Shown: positions 28,653-37,820 of the stretch, piece after piece
How positions within the stretch are numbered: position 1 is the first letter of the stretch
Layout of the letters: the number at the start of each line of letters is the position of its first letter
Assembly (NCBI GenBank): GCA_025363385.1
Contig: JANYEA010000032.1
Span: 62,001-126,000 of the forward strand
DNA: 64,000 nt
From: Bacteroidota bacterium
Lineage (GTDB): Bacteria; Bacteroidota; Bacteroidia; Chitinophagales; Chitinophagaceae
Direction: 5' to 3'
Program-made: the position numbers and the translations under genes
The notes under the pieces: model-generated
Databases searched by the model: none
Seen by the model: only the letters and a program-made list of their open reading frames with translations
Told to the model about the DNA's origin: nothing

Positions 28653-29348
28653 CTGATTGGAAATTTTAAAATATCGAAACATAATATCGCTACTTTTCTT
28701 GCGATACTTTTTCATTTTAGTGGACTCATTGGTATCCTATTCAGTGATCAGAAAGAGTGGTTTATTCAAAATACAAGTTTGAATCTGGTATTAATGGCAA
28801 TATTGCTATTGTGGAATCAACCAGAAAAGAATGGAGCTTTTTTTAGTTTCTTACTTATTAGCTTTTTAATAGGGATGAGTGTAGAAATGATAGGTGTAAA
28901 TACCGGACGTTTATTTGGAAGCTATCATTATGGGGTTAAAATGGGCGCCAAATTCAATGCAGTTCCCTGGTTGATCGGCTTGAACTGGTTTGTATTGATG
29001 TTTTGTTGTGGAATTGTAATGACTAAATTGCATCAATGGATCAAAGATCAATATGAAGCTTCGGGGTTTACGATGACGCCCGTGGTTGAAAAAATTTCAT
29101 TGGTATTTGACGGTGCTTCTATTGCATTATTTTTCGATTGGATAATGGAACCAGTGGCAGTTAAAATGGGCTTTTGGGAATGGAAAGATGGGATCATACC
29201 ATTATATAATTATGTTTGTTGGTTTTTGATTAGCATGTTTTTACTCTGGGTATTTAGTAAGCTAAGGCTTAATAAAGACAATCATTTTGCAGTAGATTTA
29301 TTAATCATACAATTTTTATTTTTTTTAACACTAAGAATTTATTTATGA
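28653..29348 (+). CDS. cruF: Carotenoid 1,2-hydratase CruF-like membrane protein (5' end uncertain; ORF track begins at internal TTG 28779)
   Basis: SFLIGMSVEMIGVNTGRLFGSYHYGVKMGAKFNAVPWLIGLNW; upstream in-frame LIGNFKISKHNIATFLAILFHFSGLIGILFSDQKEWFIQNTSLNLVL looks like the native N-terminus. Confidence 0.75.
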   Translation: MIGNFKISKHNIATFLAILFHFSGLIGILFSDQKEWFIQNTSLNLVLMAILLLWNQPEKNGAFFSFLLISFLIGMSVEMIGVNTGRLFGSYHYGVKMGAKFNAVPWLIGLNWFVLMFCCGIVMTKLHQWIKDQYEASGFTMTPVVEKISLVFDGASIALFFDWIMEPVAVKMGFWEWKDGIIPLYNYVCWFLISMFLLWVFSKLRLNKDNHFAVDLLIIQFLFFLTLRIYL

Positions 29349-29821
29349 TGAACTATGTACTTATTACCCTGGTCACATTTTGCATCATGGAGGGTATTAC
29401 ATGGCTTACACATCGTTTTGTGATGCATGGATTTTTATGGTATTTACACGAAGACCATCATAAAAAGGGCGCCGGATTTTTTGAAAAAAATGATGCTTTT
29501 TTTGTGATTTTTGCCATCCCTAGTTGGCTCTGTATTATGTTAGGAAGTATGAATCAAGTATATTGGGTAGTGTCCATTGGAGCGGGTATAGCATTATATG
29601 GCTTTGCTTATTTTCTAGTGCATGAGATTATTATACATCAACGGTTCAAGTTTTTTACAAGGTCAAACAGCCGTTATATCAAAGCCATTCGCTGGGCACA
29701 TAAAATGCACCATAAACATATCGACAAAGAAGAAGGAGAAAGCTTCGGTATGTTATTGGTAGCTAAAAAATATTGGGATAAAATTCGCAAAGACGAAGCC
29801 ATCCAAAATAATCCACAATAA
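29345..29821 (+). CDS. crtZ: Beta-carotene hydroxylase
   Basis: Histidine motifs HRFVMHG, HEDHHKK, HEIIIHQR, HKMHHKH; 4-nt overlap with cruF. Confidence 0.88.
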   Translation: MMNYVLITLVTFCIMEGITWLTHRFVMHGFLWYLHEDHHKKGAGFFEKNDAFFVIFAIPSWLCIMLGSMNQVYWVVSIGAGIALYGFAYFLVHEIIIHQRFKFFTRSNSRYIKAIRWAHKMHHKHIDKEEGESFGMLLVAKKYWDKIRKDEAIQNNPQ

Positions 29822-29836
29822 ACTCTGCAAACCTAA

Positions 29837-30994
29837 ATGGCACCCAAACAATACAACTATATCATTGCCGGTGCCGGTTGCGCAGGATTAAGTTTGTTGA
29901 TGCGCATGATGGAAGATTCTTTTTTTTTCGAGAAAAAAATATTGGTCGTTGATCGTGAAATGAAAAACACAAACGATCGCACCTGGTGTTTTTGGGAGAA
30001 AGGTCAAGGGCTTTTTGAGAAGATCGTGCATCATCAGTGGCAGCAGGTTAATTTCTTCAGCAAAGATTATAATAAGAAGTTAGATCTAAGTTCCTATCAA
30101 TATAAAATGATTCAGGGAATTGATTTATATAATACCGTTATTCAAAAGGCATCTGACTTTCCCAATATTGAATTTCGTGTAGATGAAATATTATCCATTC
30201 GTTCTACAGAAACTAGCGCCGAATTGCAGTTCAATAATGAATTGGTTGTAGGGGAATATTTATTCAATAGTATTCTTTTTGAGAAAGACAAACTTGTACC
30301 CACTAAAAATCTATATCAGTTATTGCAACATTTTAAGGGATGGGTAATTGAAACCAGCGAACCTTTTTTTGATCCTGCGGTAGCTACTTTGATGGATTTT
30401 AGAATTAGTCAGGAACATGGCACTAGTTTTTTTTATGTAATGCCCACTTCTGCCACAACCGCATTAGTAGAGTATACATTATTCTCTGAAATGCTTTTGC
30501 ATAAGGATGCTTACGACGTTTCATTAAAAGCATATATCAGTGAATTCCTTAAGATTAAAGAATATAACATACAGCACGAAGAATTTGGGATCATTCCCAT
30601 GACCAATCAACGTTTTTCTTTGCAGGATGGGCGGATAATTCAAATGGGAGTGGCCGGTGGGCAGGTGAAAGGCAGCAGTGGCTATGCCTTTCAGTTTATT
30701 CAAAAACGAACTGCTGCAATTGTTGCGGGATTAAAAAATGGTAAAACCAAGTTCGATCGTATTGGAATACATCAAAAAAAAGGAAATTTGTATGATGCCG
30801 TTTTATTACATGTATTGCATCATCATAAAATACCTGGAGATCAAATATTTCAATCCATTTTTTCAAAAATCAATACAGAGAAAGTGTTGCGTTTTTTAGA
30901 TAATGAATCAAGTATTTTGGAAGACTTGCAAATAATGAATTCTGTACCCACATCTATTTTTTTACCTGCTGCGTTAATTGAACTCAGTCATTAA
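29837..30994 (+). CDS. crtY: Lycopene cyclase, CrtY type
   Basis: YNYIIAGAGCAGLSLLMRMM, NDRTWCFW, GMAGGQVKGSSGYAF-like GVAGGQVKGSSGYAFQFIQ. Confidence 0.9.
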   Translation: MAPKQYNYIIAGAGCAGLSLLMRMMEDSFFFEKKILVVDREMKNTNDRTWCFWEKGQGLFEKIVHHQWQQVNFFSKDYNKKLDLSSYQYKMIQGIDLYNTVIQKASDFPNIEFRVDEILSIRSTETSAELQFNNELVVGEYLFNSILFEKDKLVPTKNLYQLLQHFKGWVIETSEPFFDPAVATLMDFRISQEHGTSFFYVMPTSATTALVEYTLFSEMLLHKDAYDVSLKAYISEFLKIKEYNIQHEEFGIIPMTNQRFSLQDGRIIQMGVAGGQVKGSSGYAFQFIQKRTAAIVAGLKNGKTKFDRIGIHQKKGNLYDAVLLHVLHHHKIPGDQIFQSIFSKINTEKVLRFLDNESSILEDLQIMNSVPTSIFLPAALIELSH

Positions 30995-31004
30995 ACTCAA
31001 TGAA

Positions 31005-31934
31005 ATGAGAAAGATCATTACCATCACATTAAATCCTGCCCTAGATAAAAGTATTGTGATACATGGTTTGGTACCCGAAAAAAAATTAAGGTGTTCTGAT
31101 GCGGTATTGGAACCAGGAGGTGGTGGTATTAATGTAACACGAGCCATACATAAGTTGGGAGGTGCTTCCCGGGCGATGTATTTAGCAGGAGGATATACTG
31201 GTGAAAAATTCACGGAGCTAATAAAGGCAGAAAAAATTCAGTATAAAGTTTTTCCAATTAAAGAAGATACGAGAGAAAATTTCATTGCAGTTGATGCAAA
31301 TACAAATTTGCAATATCGGTTCGGAATGGAAGGTCCAAAGGTTGCTGAAGAAGAATGGATGGCCATTTTAGAGGCTGTTCAAAAAGAGCAGGATCTGGAA
31401 TTTATTGTGGCCAGCGGAAGTCTTCCACCGGGTGTACCCTTAGATTTTTTTGGAAGGCTTGCAAAAATAGCTAAAGATAAAAATGCAAAATTAGTGATCG
31501 ACACTTCTGGCGAACCCTTAAAACAAGCAGTAGCAGAGGGTATTTTTTTATGCAAACCCAATTTGGGTGAATTAAGTAATCTAATGGGAGGTGAGCGTTT
31601 AAAACCGGAAGAAGTAGTAACTGCAGCTAGAACAATTATTGAAAAAGGCGGCTGTGAAATAATGGCGGTATCGATGGGTGCAGATGGAGCCATGCTAATA
31701 ACAGCAACAGAGCATTATGCGGTAAAAGCGCCAAAAGTGGAAGTAAACAGTACGGTAGGTGCAGGTGATTCCATGTTAGCGGGCATGTTAATGGGTATGG
31801 CACATCATGAATGGGGTATGAGAGATGTACTTTGTTATGGCGTAGCAGCGGGTACTTCAGCTACTATGGGTCATGGCACAGAGTTATGCAATTTAGAAAC
31901 CACAAAACGAATTTTTGAACAATTGAGGCATTAA
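31005..31934 (+). CDS. PfkB-family 1-phosphofructokinase / hexose-phosphate kinase
   Basis: TITLNPALDKSIVIHGLVPEKKLR, EPGGGGINVTRAIHKLGG, NSTVGAGDSMLAGML; start at MRKIIT. Confidence 0.88.
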   Translation: MRKIITITLNPALDKSIVIHGLVPEKKLRCSDAVLEPGGGGINVTRAIHKLGGASRAMYLAGGYTGEKFTELIKAEKIQYKVFPIKEDTRENFIAVDANTNLQYRFGMEGPKVAEEEWMAILEAVQKEQDLEFIVASGSLPPGVPLDFFGRLAKIAKDKNAKLVIDTSGEPLKQAVAEGIFLCKPNLGELSNLMGGERLKPEEVVTAARTIIEKGGCEIMAVSMGADGAMLITATEHYAVKAPKVEVNSTVGAGDSMLAGMLMGMAHHEWGMRDVLCYGVAAGTSATMGHGTELCNLETTKRIFEQLRH

Positions 31935-31962
31935 TATCTGGCATCAATTACATTTGCAACTT

Positions 31963-32034
31963 GGCCTTGTAGTACAACGGATAGTATGCGAGTTTCCGAA
32001 GCTCTTGATTCAGGTTCGATTCCTGACGAGGCCA
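31963..32034 (+). tRNA. tRNA-Arg (anticodon CCG)
   Basis: Acceptor GGCCTTG/CGAGGCC, anticodon loop TTCCGAA, T-arm CAGGTTCGATTCCTG; CCA not encoded. Confidence 0.93.
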
Positions 32035-32050
32035 CAAAATTCAATAAAAA

Positions 32051-32085
32051 AGCAATACACATAAGTCAAACTTATGTGTATTGCT
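32051..32085. terminator. Strong 15-bp perfect hairpin after tRNA-Arg, probable terminator
   Basis: AGCAATACACATAAG-TCAAA-CTTATGTGTATTGCT. Confidence 0.7.
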
Positions 32086-32114
32086 CGAATTAATACCTTT
32101 TTACTTTTTTATAA

Positions 32115-32297
32115 TTATGCCATTTTGTTTTCTTTCTTGCCAAAGGCAAAGAAAAAACCACTTGCTATTAAAGCATAAATAGATACTGCAGTTCCAAGCT
32201 TATACATACTTGAATCGTTACTTTGGTTAATATCAATTAAAACAAATCCTAAGGCTGCAATTACCAATGCTAAAATGATGAGAGTTCTAGATTTCAT
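32115..32297 (-). CDS. Small two-TM membrane protein
   Basis: MKSRTLIILALVIAALGFVLIDINQSNDSSMYKLGTAVSIYALIASGFFFAFGKKENKMA. Confidence 0.6.
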   Translation of the reverse strand: MKSRTLIILALVIAALGFVLIDINQSNDSSMYKLGTAVSIYALIASGFFFAFGKKENKMA

Positions 32298-32522
32298 AAT
32301 ATTATGTTTATTGTTTTTAATTCTTATACAAAGCAATTACAAAACACTGAGAAAAAGCCCCGTGAAAACACCGAAATTTTGTAGTGGTAAACCCCCGAAT
32401 CGTGTAGCAGAATTGCTGACAAAAGTCCTGATATTTATATAAAAATCGTTTTCAAAGCCTCAATTCCTCTTTAAAGTTATTATTACAAACCTTATATTTA
32501 TATACCCATCAAACGATTGTAT

Positions 32523-33908
32523 ATGAAAAACGATAGAAGGAAATTTCTTAGAAATATCAGCGGTTCAATGGCACTGCTTGCCATTGGATCTAAATCTGTT
32601 GCCGCCAGTTCAAATGTTAGTTCACTGATATCAACCATCAAAGTAAATTCCAATGATGCCATTAAAATCGGTTTAATCGGTTCGGGTATTATTGGACATT
32701 ACGATACCGATACCGCCCTGAAAATCCCTGGCGTTGAACTAGTAGCCGTTTGTGATTTATATACAGGACGTTTAGATCGGGCAAAAGAAAAATGGGGTAA
32801 CCATCTTTTTATCACCAGAGATTATCGGGAGCTATTAGCTAAAAAAGAAATTGATGCAGTTCTTATTTGTACGCCGGATCATTGGCATCAAAAAATATCC
32901 ATCGATGCCATGAATGCTGGAAAACACGTGTATTGTGAGAAGCCGATGGTGCAAAAAATTGAACAAGGTTGGGATGTGATCAATACACAGAAAAAGACGG
33001 GTAAGGTTTTTCAAGTAGGTAGTCAAATGGCAAGTGCTGCTGGAATCTTAGAGGCTAAGAAAGTTCTGGCCGCTGGAACCATTGGAGAACTTACCATGGT
33101 TGAATCTTATTGTGATAGAACGGAAGCCAAGGGGGCATGGCAATATTCCATTCCTACAGATGCTTCACCAGAAACAATCGATTTTGATACTTTTTTAGGA
33201 TATGCACCCAAAGTGCCATTTGATGCAAAACGATTTTTTAGATGGCGCAATTATGGTGCCTACGGAACTGGTGCGGCAGGTGATTTAATAGTTCATTTAT
33301 TAACGGGCATTCATACTATCACTAGTTCAACCGGCCCAAGTAAGATTTCGAGCTTTGCCAATTTGAAATTATGGAAAGATGGTAGAGATGCCTTCGATAT
33401 TATTAATGCCATCATGGATTACAAACAATCAGATAAACACAATGCTTTTCATGTAACTACCCGAATCAATTTAACGGACGGTGAAGGCAAGGGATCATTT
33501 GGATTAAAACTAATTGGAACAGAGGGTGTGATTGAAGGCGGCGGAAATGGATATAAACTAAGAACTTTAAAGAGAAGAGCGGCACCGGGTTATGGTGGTT
33601 ATGATTCTTTCGATAGCTTTTCACAAAAACAAAAAGAGGAATATAAAAAATGGTACCAATCCGAATATGGAAATGATACCGAAGGGGGCTATGATCTGAA
33701 CAAAGAACAGGTATTCAATACTCCTGATGGATATGATGATCGATTAGATCATATGATCGTATTTTTCAATGCGGTAAGAACAGGCAGTAAGATTCATGAA
33801 GATGCCTCTTTTGGATTAAGAGCTGCAGCTCCTAGCATCGCATGTAATATCAGTGCACAAATTCAAAAGCCCATTCTTTGGAATCCTGATGAAATGAAAC
33901 TGGTATAA
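32523..33908 (+). CDS. Secreted Gfo/Idh/MocA family oxidoreductase
   Basis: Twin-Arg-like NDRRKFLRNISGSMALLAIG leader; KIGLIGSGIIGHYD, GKHVYCEKPMVQ. Confidence 0.88.
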   Translation: MKNDRRKFLRNISGSMALLAIGSKSVAASSNVSSLISTIKVNSNDAIKIGLIGSGIIGHYDTDTALKIPGVELVAVCDLYTGRLDRAKEKWGNHLFITRDYRELLAKKEIDAVLICTPDHWHQKISIDAMNAGKHVYCEKPMVQKIEQGWDVINTQKKTGKVFQVGSQMASAAGILEAKKVLAAGTIGELTMVESYCDRTEAKGAWQYSIPTDASPETIDFDTFLGYAPKVPFDAKRFFRWRNYGAYGTGAAGDLIVHLLTGIHTITSSTGPSKISSFANLKLWKDGRDAFDIINAIMDYKQSDKHNAFHVTTRINLTDGEGKGSFGLKLIGTEGVIEGGGNGYKLRTLKRRAAPGYGGYDSFDSFSQKQKEEYKKWYQSEYGNDTEGGYDLNKEQVFNTPDGYDDRLDHMIVFFNAVRTGSKIHEDASFGLRAAAPSIACNISAQIQKPILWNPDEMKLV

Positions 33909-33942
33909 ATGTTTTTTTAATTAAGCGCATTCATTGACTTTT

Positions 33943-34367
33943 TTATAAGGCAATTCCTACACCAAACCCACAACGAAAGGATTTGATAAGTGATGTGGTA
34001 TTTAAACTATTGGTCCAGGAATATTTCCTCCAACCAAAATCGAGGTAAAAAGAGTTTTTTTACCAGTGACCAACAATGCTGCAAAACCCCAACCCCAAAA
34101 ACTTGCTGTACGTTCAATAGTAGGTGTTGGTGGTTCAATTAATGATGCTTTTGCAATGCCATAATCAAAGTATAAACCAGATACTAGCATATATACAATA
34201 CCCTTAGATTCAGCAGTACTCCAACCGTGGTTACTTCTGGTTTCTATCCATTCAGTTGCAGTTACTTTTTCTACATTTTTTAATTGAATTAATTGCCCAG
34301 GGACTTTCTTCACCTGTTTCATTACTAAACTATTTATACTGTAAAGGAAAAGTGTATTAAAATCCAA
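33943..34367 (-). pseudogene. Frameshifted or slippage-prone small outer-membrane/beta-barrel-like ORF (intact track ORF 34002..34367)
   Basis: Track ORF ends in LVTGKKTLFTSILVGGNIPGPIV*; one extra A in the A7 run (34055-34061) gives NSFYLDFGWRKYSWTNSLNTTSLIKSFRCGFGVGIAL*, a barrel-like C-terminus. Confidence 0.4.
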
Positions 34368-34524
34368 AAAGTACCCTCCATTGAGTATAATTCAACACTT
34401 GAAAACCTTTGAATTAGTTATCAAAATATTTTATATAAAATATTTCAATTTTCAACCTGCTTTTTATGGGTGTCATTTTACCAATTTCGAACATTCAAGA
34501 TTCAGTTTAAAAACCTTAATTTTC

Positions 34525-35124
34525 ATGAAGCCATTGAAAATGCAAATAGTATTCGCTTATCAACAAATACCAAATTCTGTTCGGCATTTTTTATTTATGG
34601 CATTCTCCCTGGCAATTAGCTGGAAATTATTTTACCTTTTATTTTTTATGAATACCCGAATACTTGATGAACCTTTAACCAATCATGTTGGTATTTCCAC
34701 AGCTTATGTTTTGAATCATTTTAGTGGCATGCATCAGTTTGATGCAATCAAAAAAATAGATACCTCCATCATGGAAGGTCAAATTCAAATGGCACAGGTC
34801 AGCAGTATTTTGCATCATCATCAGAAAGTCTTGCATATTGCAGATGGCTGTAATGGTCTTGAATTAATGGTTTTATATAGTGGATTTATTATTTGCTATC
34901 CATCCACTAAAAAACGCAAAATAGGGTACATTTTACTTGGTCTTTTAATGATAGACTTTTTCAATATTGCAAGGTGTTCCTTATTGGGATTTATTAAAGA
35001 GTATTATCACCCCTATTTTTATATCTCCCACCATTTTGTTTTTAAAGTAGTGGTGTATGCAGTTATCGTAATTCTCTGGGTTTGTTTCACCCGTAAAACT
35101 GAGTTTCATGAAAATCCACTATAA
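34525..35124 (+). CDS. Exosortase/archaeosortase family protein
   Basis: Putative Cys/Arg/His triad context: IADGCNGLELMVLYSGFII, DFFNIARCSLLGF, SHHFVFKVVVYAVIVILWV. Confidence 0.75.
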   Translation: MKPLKMQIVFAYQQIPNSVRHFLFMAFSLAISWKLFYLLFFMNTRILDEPLTNHVGISTAYVLNHFSGMHQFDAIKKIDTSIMEGQIQMAQVSSILHHHQKVLHIADGCNGLELMVLYSGFIICYPSTKKRKIGYILLGLLMIDFFNIARCSLLGFIKEYYHPYFYISHHFVFKVVVYAVIVILWVCFTRKTEFHENPL

Positions 35125-35530
35125 AACAAAGAGACATCAGTACCTGGCTGGACTAATCATCATCATCCTGATCTATGGTTTGTTTTATATCTTATTTGCA
35201 GATAGACCAGATACCTTACTCATCCCCAGAAAATGGCGGCATGTGATTAAATTTTGTACTACATGTATGGTATATCTGATGGGTACTTATCATTTAGGAA
35301 AACAAAAGAATAACTGGATGTTATGCCTCTGGCATTTAGTACATATTAGCTTATTGAGTACCATTACCTGCATTGGTATCTATGATTGGATTTTTGGAAT
35401 GGTGAGTTACCACGTAAAAGAAATTGCAGCAAGTATGCAAGAATTTTTAATCTCACCCATGCTTTATATCGCAATGGGGATATTAAATCAGAGACTAGTA
35501 TTAAATCTTCAAAAATCTAGCGTTAAATGA
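35108..35530 (+). CDS. Membrane protein overlapping the exosortase gene, probable exosortase-associated partner
   Basis: Multi-TM 140 aa ORF overlapping exosortase by 17 nt. Confidence 0.5.
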   Translation: MKIHYKTKRHQYLAGLIIIILIYGLFYILFADRPDTLLIPRKWRHVIKFCTTCMVYLMGTYHLGKQKNNWMLCLWHLVHISLLSTITCIGIYDWIFGMVSYHVKEIAASMQEFLISPMLYIAMGILNQRLVLNLQKSSVK

Positions 35531-35587
35531 TCTTTTATTTTTAAGTCATTCAGAGAATTTCTCAAGTAATACCAAATACAAATATAT

Positions 35588-36913
35588 TTGAGACTACTTA
35601 TGCAAAAGAAACCGAATAAATTGGGAATATGGACAAGTACTTCCCTGGTAATAGGTAATATGATTGGGGCTGGTATTTTTTTAATGCCATCAACCCTGGC
35701 TAACTATGGAGCCATCAGTTTAGTAGGTTGGATTATTTCTGCCATAGGTGCTTTGTTACTGGCTAAAATATTTTCTAATTTAAGTAAGTTATTACCGGCT
35801 GCAGATGGCGGGCCTTATGCATACTCACAAAAAGGCCTTGGCGATTTTGCAGGATTTTTAGTTGCATGGGGTTATTGGATTTCTCTTTGGTGTGCCAATG
35901 CTGCCATTGCAGTTTCATTAGTAAGTGCGCTGAGTTCTTTTTTCCCGATACTTGCGAATAGTGCCATAGCTGCAGTAGGTACTGGTTTATTTGCTATTTG
36001 GTTTTTAACATGGATCAATACCAAGGGCATTCTTGCTTCAGGGAGATTACAATTAGTAACCACTATTTTAAAAATAATTCCACTTATACTGGTGGCTATT
36101 GGAGGGCTCTTTTTTTTCAATATAAAAAATTTCACCCCATTCAATATAAGTGGGGGTTCATTTTTCTCAGCTATCACGGCAACAGCAACACTCACTTTCT
36201 TTGCATTCTTGGGTATAGAGTGTGCTACTATTCCATCGAGTAGTGTAGAAAATCCAGACAAAACAGTCTCAAGAGCTACCATGATTGGAACCATCATTAC
36301 TACGATTATTTATATCATGAGTAGTATCAGTATTATGGGTATGTTTCCTGCTAAAAATTTACTCCATTCTGTAACACCTTTTGCCGATGCTGCAGAATTG
36401 GTTTGGGGTTCGAGTGCCAGGTACCTGGTAAGTGCAGGTGCTGCCATTGCTGCATTTGGGGCTTTGAATGGATATATTTTGATACAGGGGCAAATTCCCT
36501 TCGCCATAGCGAAAGACAAATTATTTCCCCCCTTATTTGCAAAGAAAAATGGGAATGGTGCACCTGCAGTAGGTATCATCATTTCAAGTGTATTGGTATC
36601 TGTATTAATGTGTATGAATTATACCAAGGGCCTGGCTGAACAATTCAAATTTTTAATTTTACTTTCTACACTTGCTATATTAATCCCCTACCTTTTTTCA
36701 ACGGCTTCTTATATCATTATTCTAGTAAGAAATAAAGTAACAACAAAAAGGGGCTGGGTGTCGGCGATCTTATTATCTTCATTCGCATTCTTATTTTGCT
36801 TGTGGATAATCATTGGTTCTGGGCAAGAAACAGTTTATTGGGGTTTCTTACTTTTAATGGGGGGTATTCCCTTTTATGTTTGGATCATTTGGTTAAGGGA
36901 TAAAAAAAACTGA
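35588..36913 (+). CDS. APC family permease (AdiC-like)
   Basis: LGIWTSTSLVIGNMIGAGIFLMPSTLANYG; about 12 TM segments. Confidence 0.85.
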   Translation: MRLLMQKKPNKLGIWTSTSLVIGNMIGAGIFLMPSTLANYGAISLVGWIISAIGALLLAKIFSNLSKLLPAADGGPYAYSQKGLGDFAGFLVAWGYWISLWCANAAIAVSLVSALSSFFPILANSAIAAVGTGLFAIWFLTWINTKGILASGRLQLVTTILKIIPLILVAIGGLFFFNIKNFTPFNISGGSFFSAITATATLTFFAFLGIECATIPSSSVENPDKTVSRATMIGTIITTIIYIMSSISIMGMFPAKNLLHSVTPFADAAELVWGSSARYLVSAGAAIAAFGALNGYILIQGQIPFAIAKDKLFPPLFAKKNGNGAPAVGIIISSVLVSVLMCMNYTKGLAEQFKFLILLSTLAILIPYLFSTASYIIILVRNKVTTKRGWVSAILLSSFAFLFCLWIIIGSGQETVYWGFLLLMGGIPFYVWIIWLRDKKN

Positions 36914-36940
36914 TCAGTATAAATTCTATAAATTATTCTT

Positions 36941-37819
36941 ATGTCTACTAGTGCACACTCTGAAATCGGGAAAATAAAATCACTATTTATTAAACAAGCA
37001 GCATCTGCTTTTATTAGTGATGCACATATTGATGCACACTGGAAGGAATTGAATTATTTAGGTAAGCCAAATATTGAGAACTCGTTAAGCGAATACACAT
37101 CTTTTGAACAGATTCTAAAAGACAATGGTGTGGAACTCTTATACTTGCCTCAAAACAGTTCTGTGAATATGGATTCCATTTATTGTAGAGATGCAGCCAT
37201 CGCTACTGATAAAGGAATGATCATTTGTAATATGGGTAAAGCCGGAAGGAAAAATGAACCCAAAGCAGAAAAAGAAGCATTCGAAGCAAATGGCATTGCC
37301 ATACTTGGTGAGATACAGGCTCCTGGTACAGTGGAAGGTGGTGATGTGGCCTGGCTGGATGAACATACATTGGCAGTTGGACATACATACAGAACAAATG
37401 AAGAGGGAATTAAACAGTTAACTGCTTTATTAAAACCATTGGGTGTTGATGTTATATCGGTTTCACTTCCGCATTATAAAGGACCTTCAGATGTGTTTCA
37501 TTTGATGTCGGTGTTAAGCCCGGTAGATACTAATCTTGCAGTAGTATATTCTCCACTAATACCGATTGTATTCAGAAATCTTTTATTGGCAAAGGGTTAT
37601 CAATTAGTGGAAGTGCCTGATCAAGAATTTGAAAGCATGGGATGTAATGTGCTGGCATTAGCACCCAGAACTTGTTTAATGGTAGAGGGCAATCCAAAAA
37701 CAAAAGCCGGATTAATGGCAGCAGGTTGTAATGTAATTGAATACAAAGGAAATGATATCAGTGTTAAAGGAGGCGGTGGACCTACTTGTTTAACAAGGCC
37801 TGTTACTAGATTGAAATAA
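36941..37819 (+). CDS. Arginine deiminase/dimethylarginine dimethylaminohydrolase-like guanidino-modifying enzyme
   Basis: MDSIYCRDAAIAT, GTVEGGDVAWLDEHTLAVG, LPHYKGPSDVFHLMSVLSPVD, GGGGPTCLTRPV. Confidence 0.85.
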   Translation: MSTSAHSEIGKIKSLFIKQAASAFISDAHIDAHWKELNYLGKPNIENSLSEYTSFEQILKDNGVELLYLPQNSSVNMDSIYCRDAAIATDKGMIICNMGKAGRKNEPKAEKEAFEANGIAILGEIQAPGTVEGGDVAWLDEHTLAVGHTYRTNEEGIKQLTALLKPLGVDVISVSLPHYKGPSDVFHLMSVLSPVDTNLAVVYSPLIPIVFRNLLLAKGYQLVEVPDQEFESMGCNVLALAPRTCLMVEGNPKTKAGLMAAGCNVIEYKGNDISVKGGGGPTCLTRPVTRLK

Positions 37820-37820
37820 A

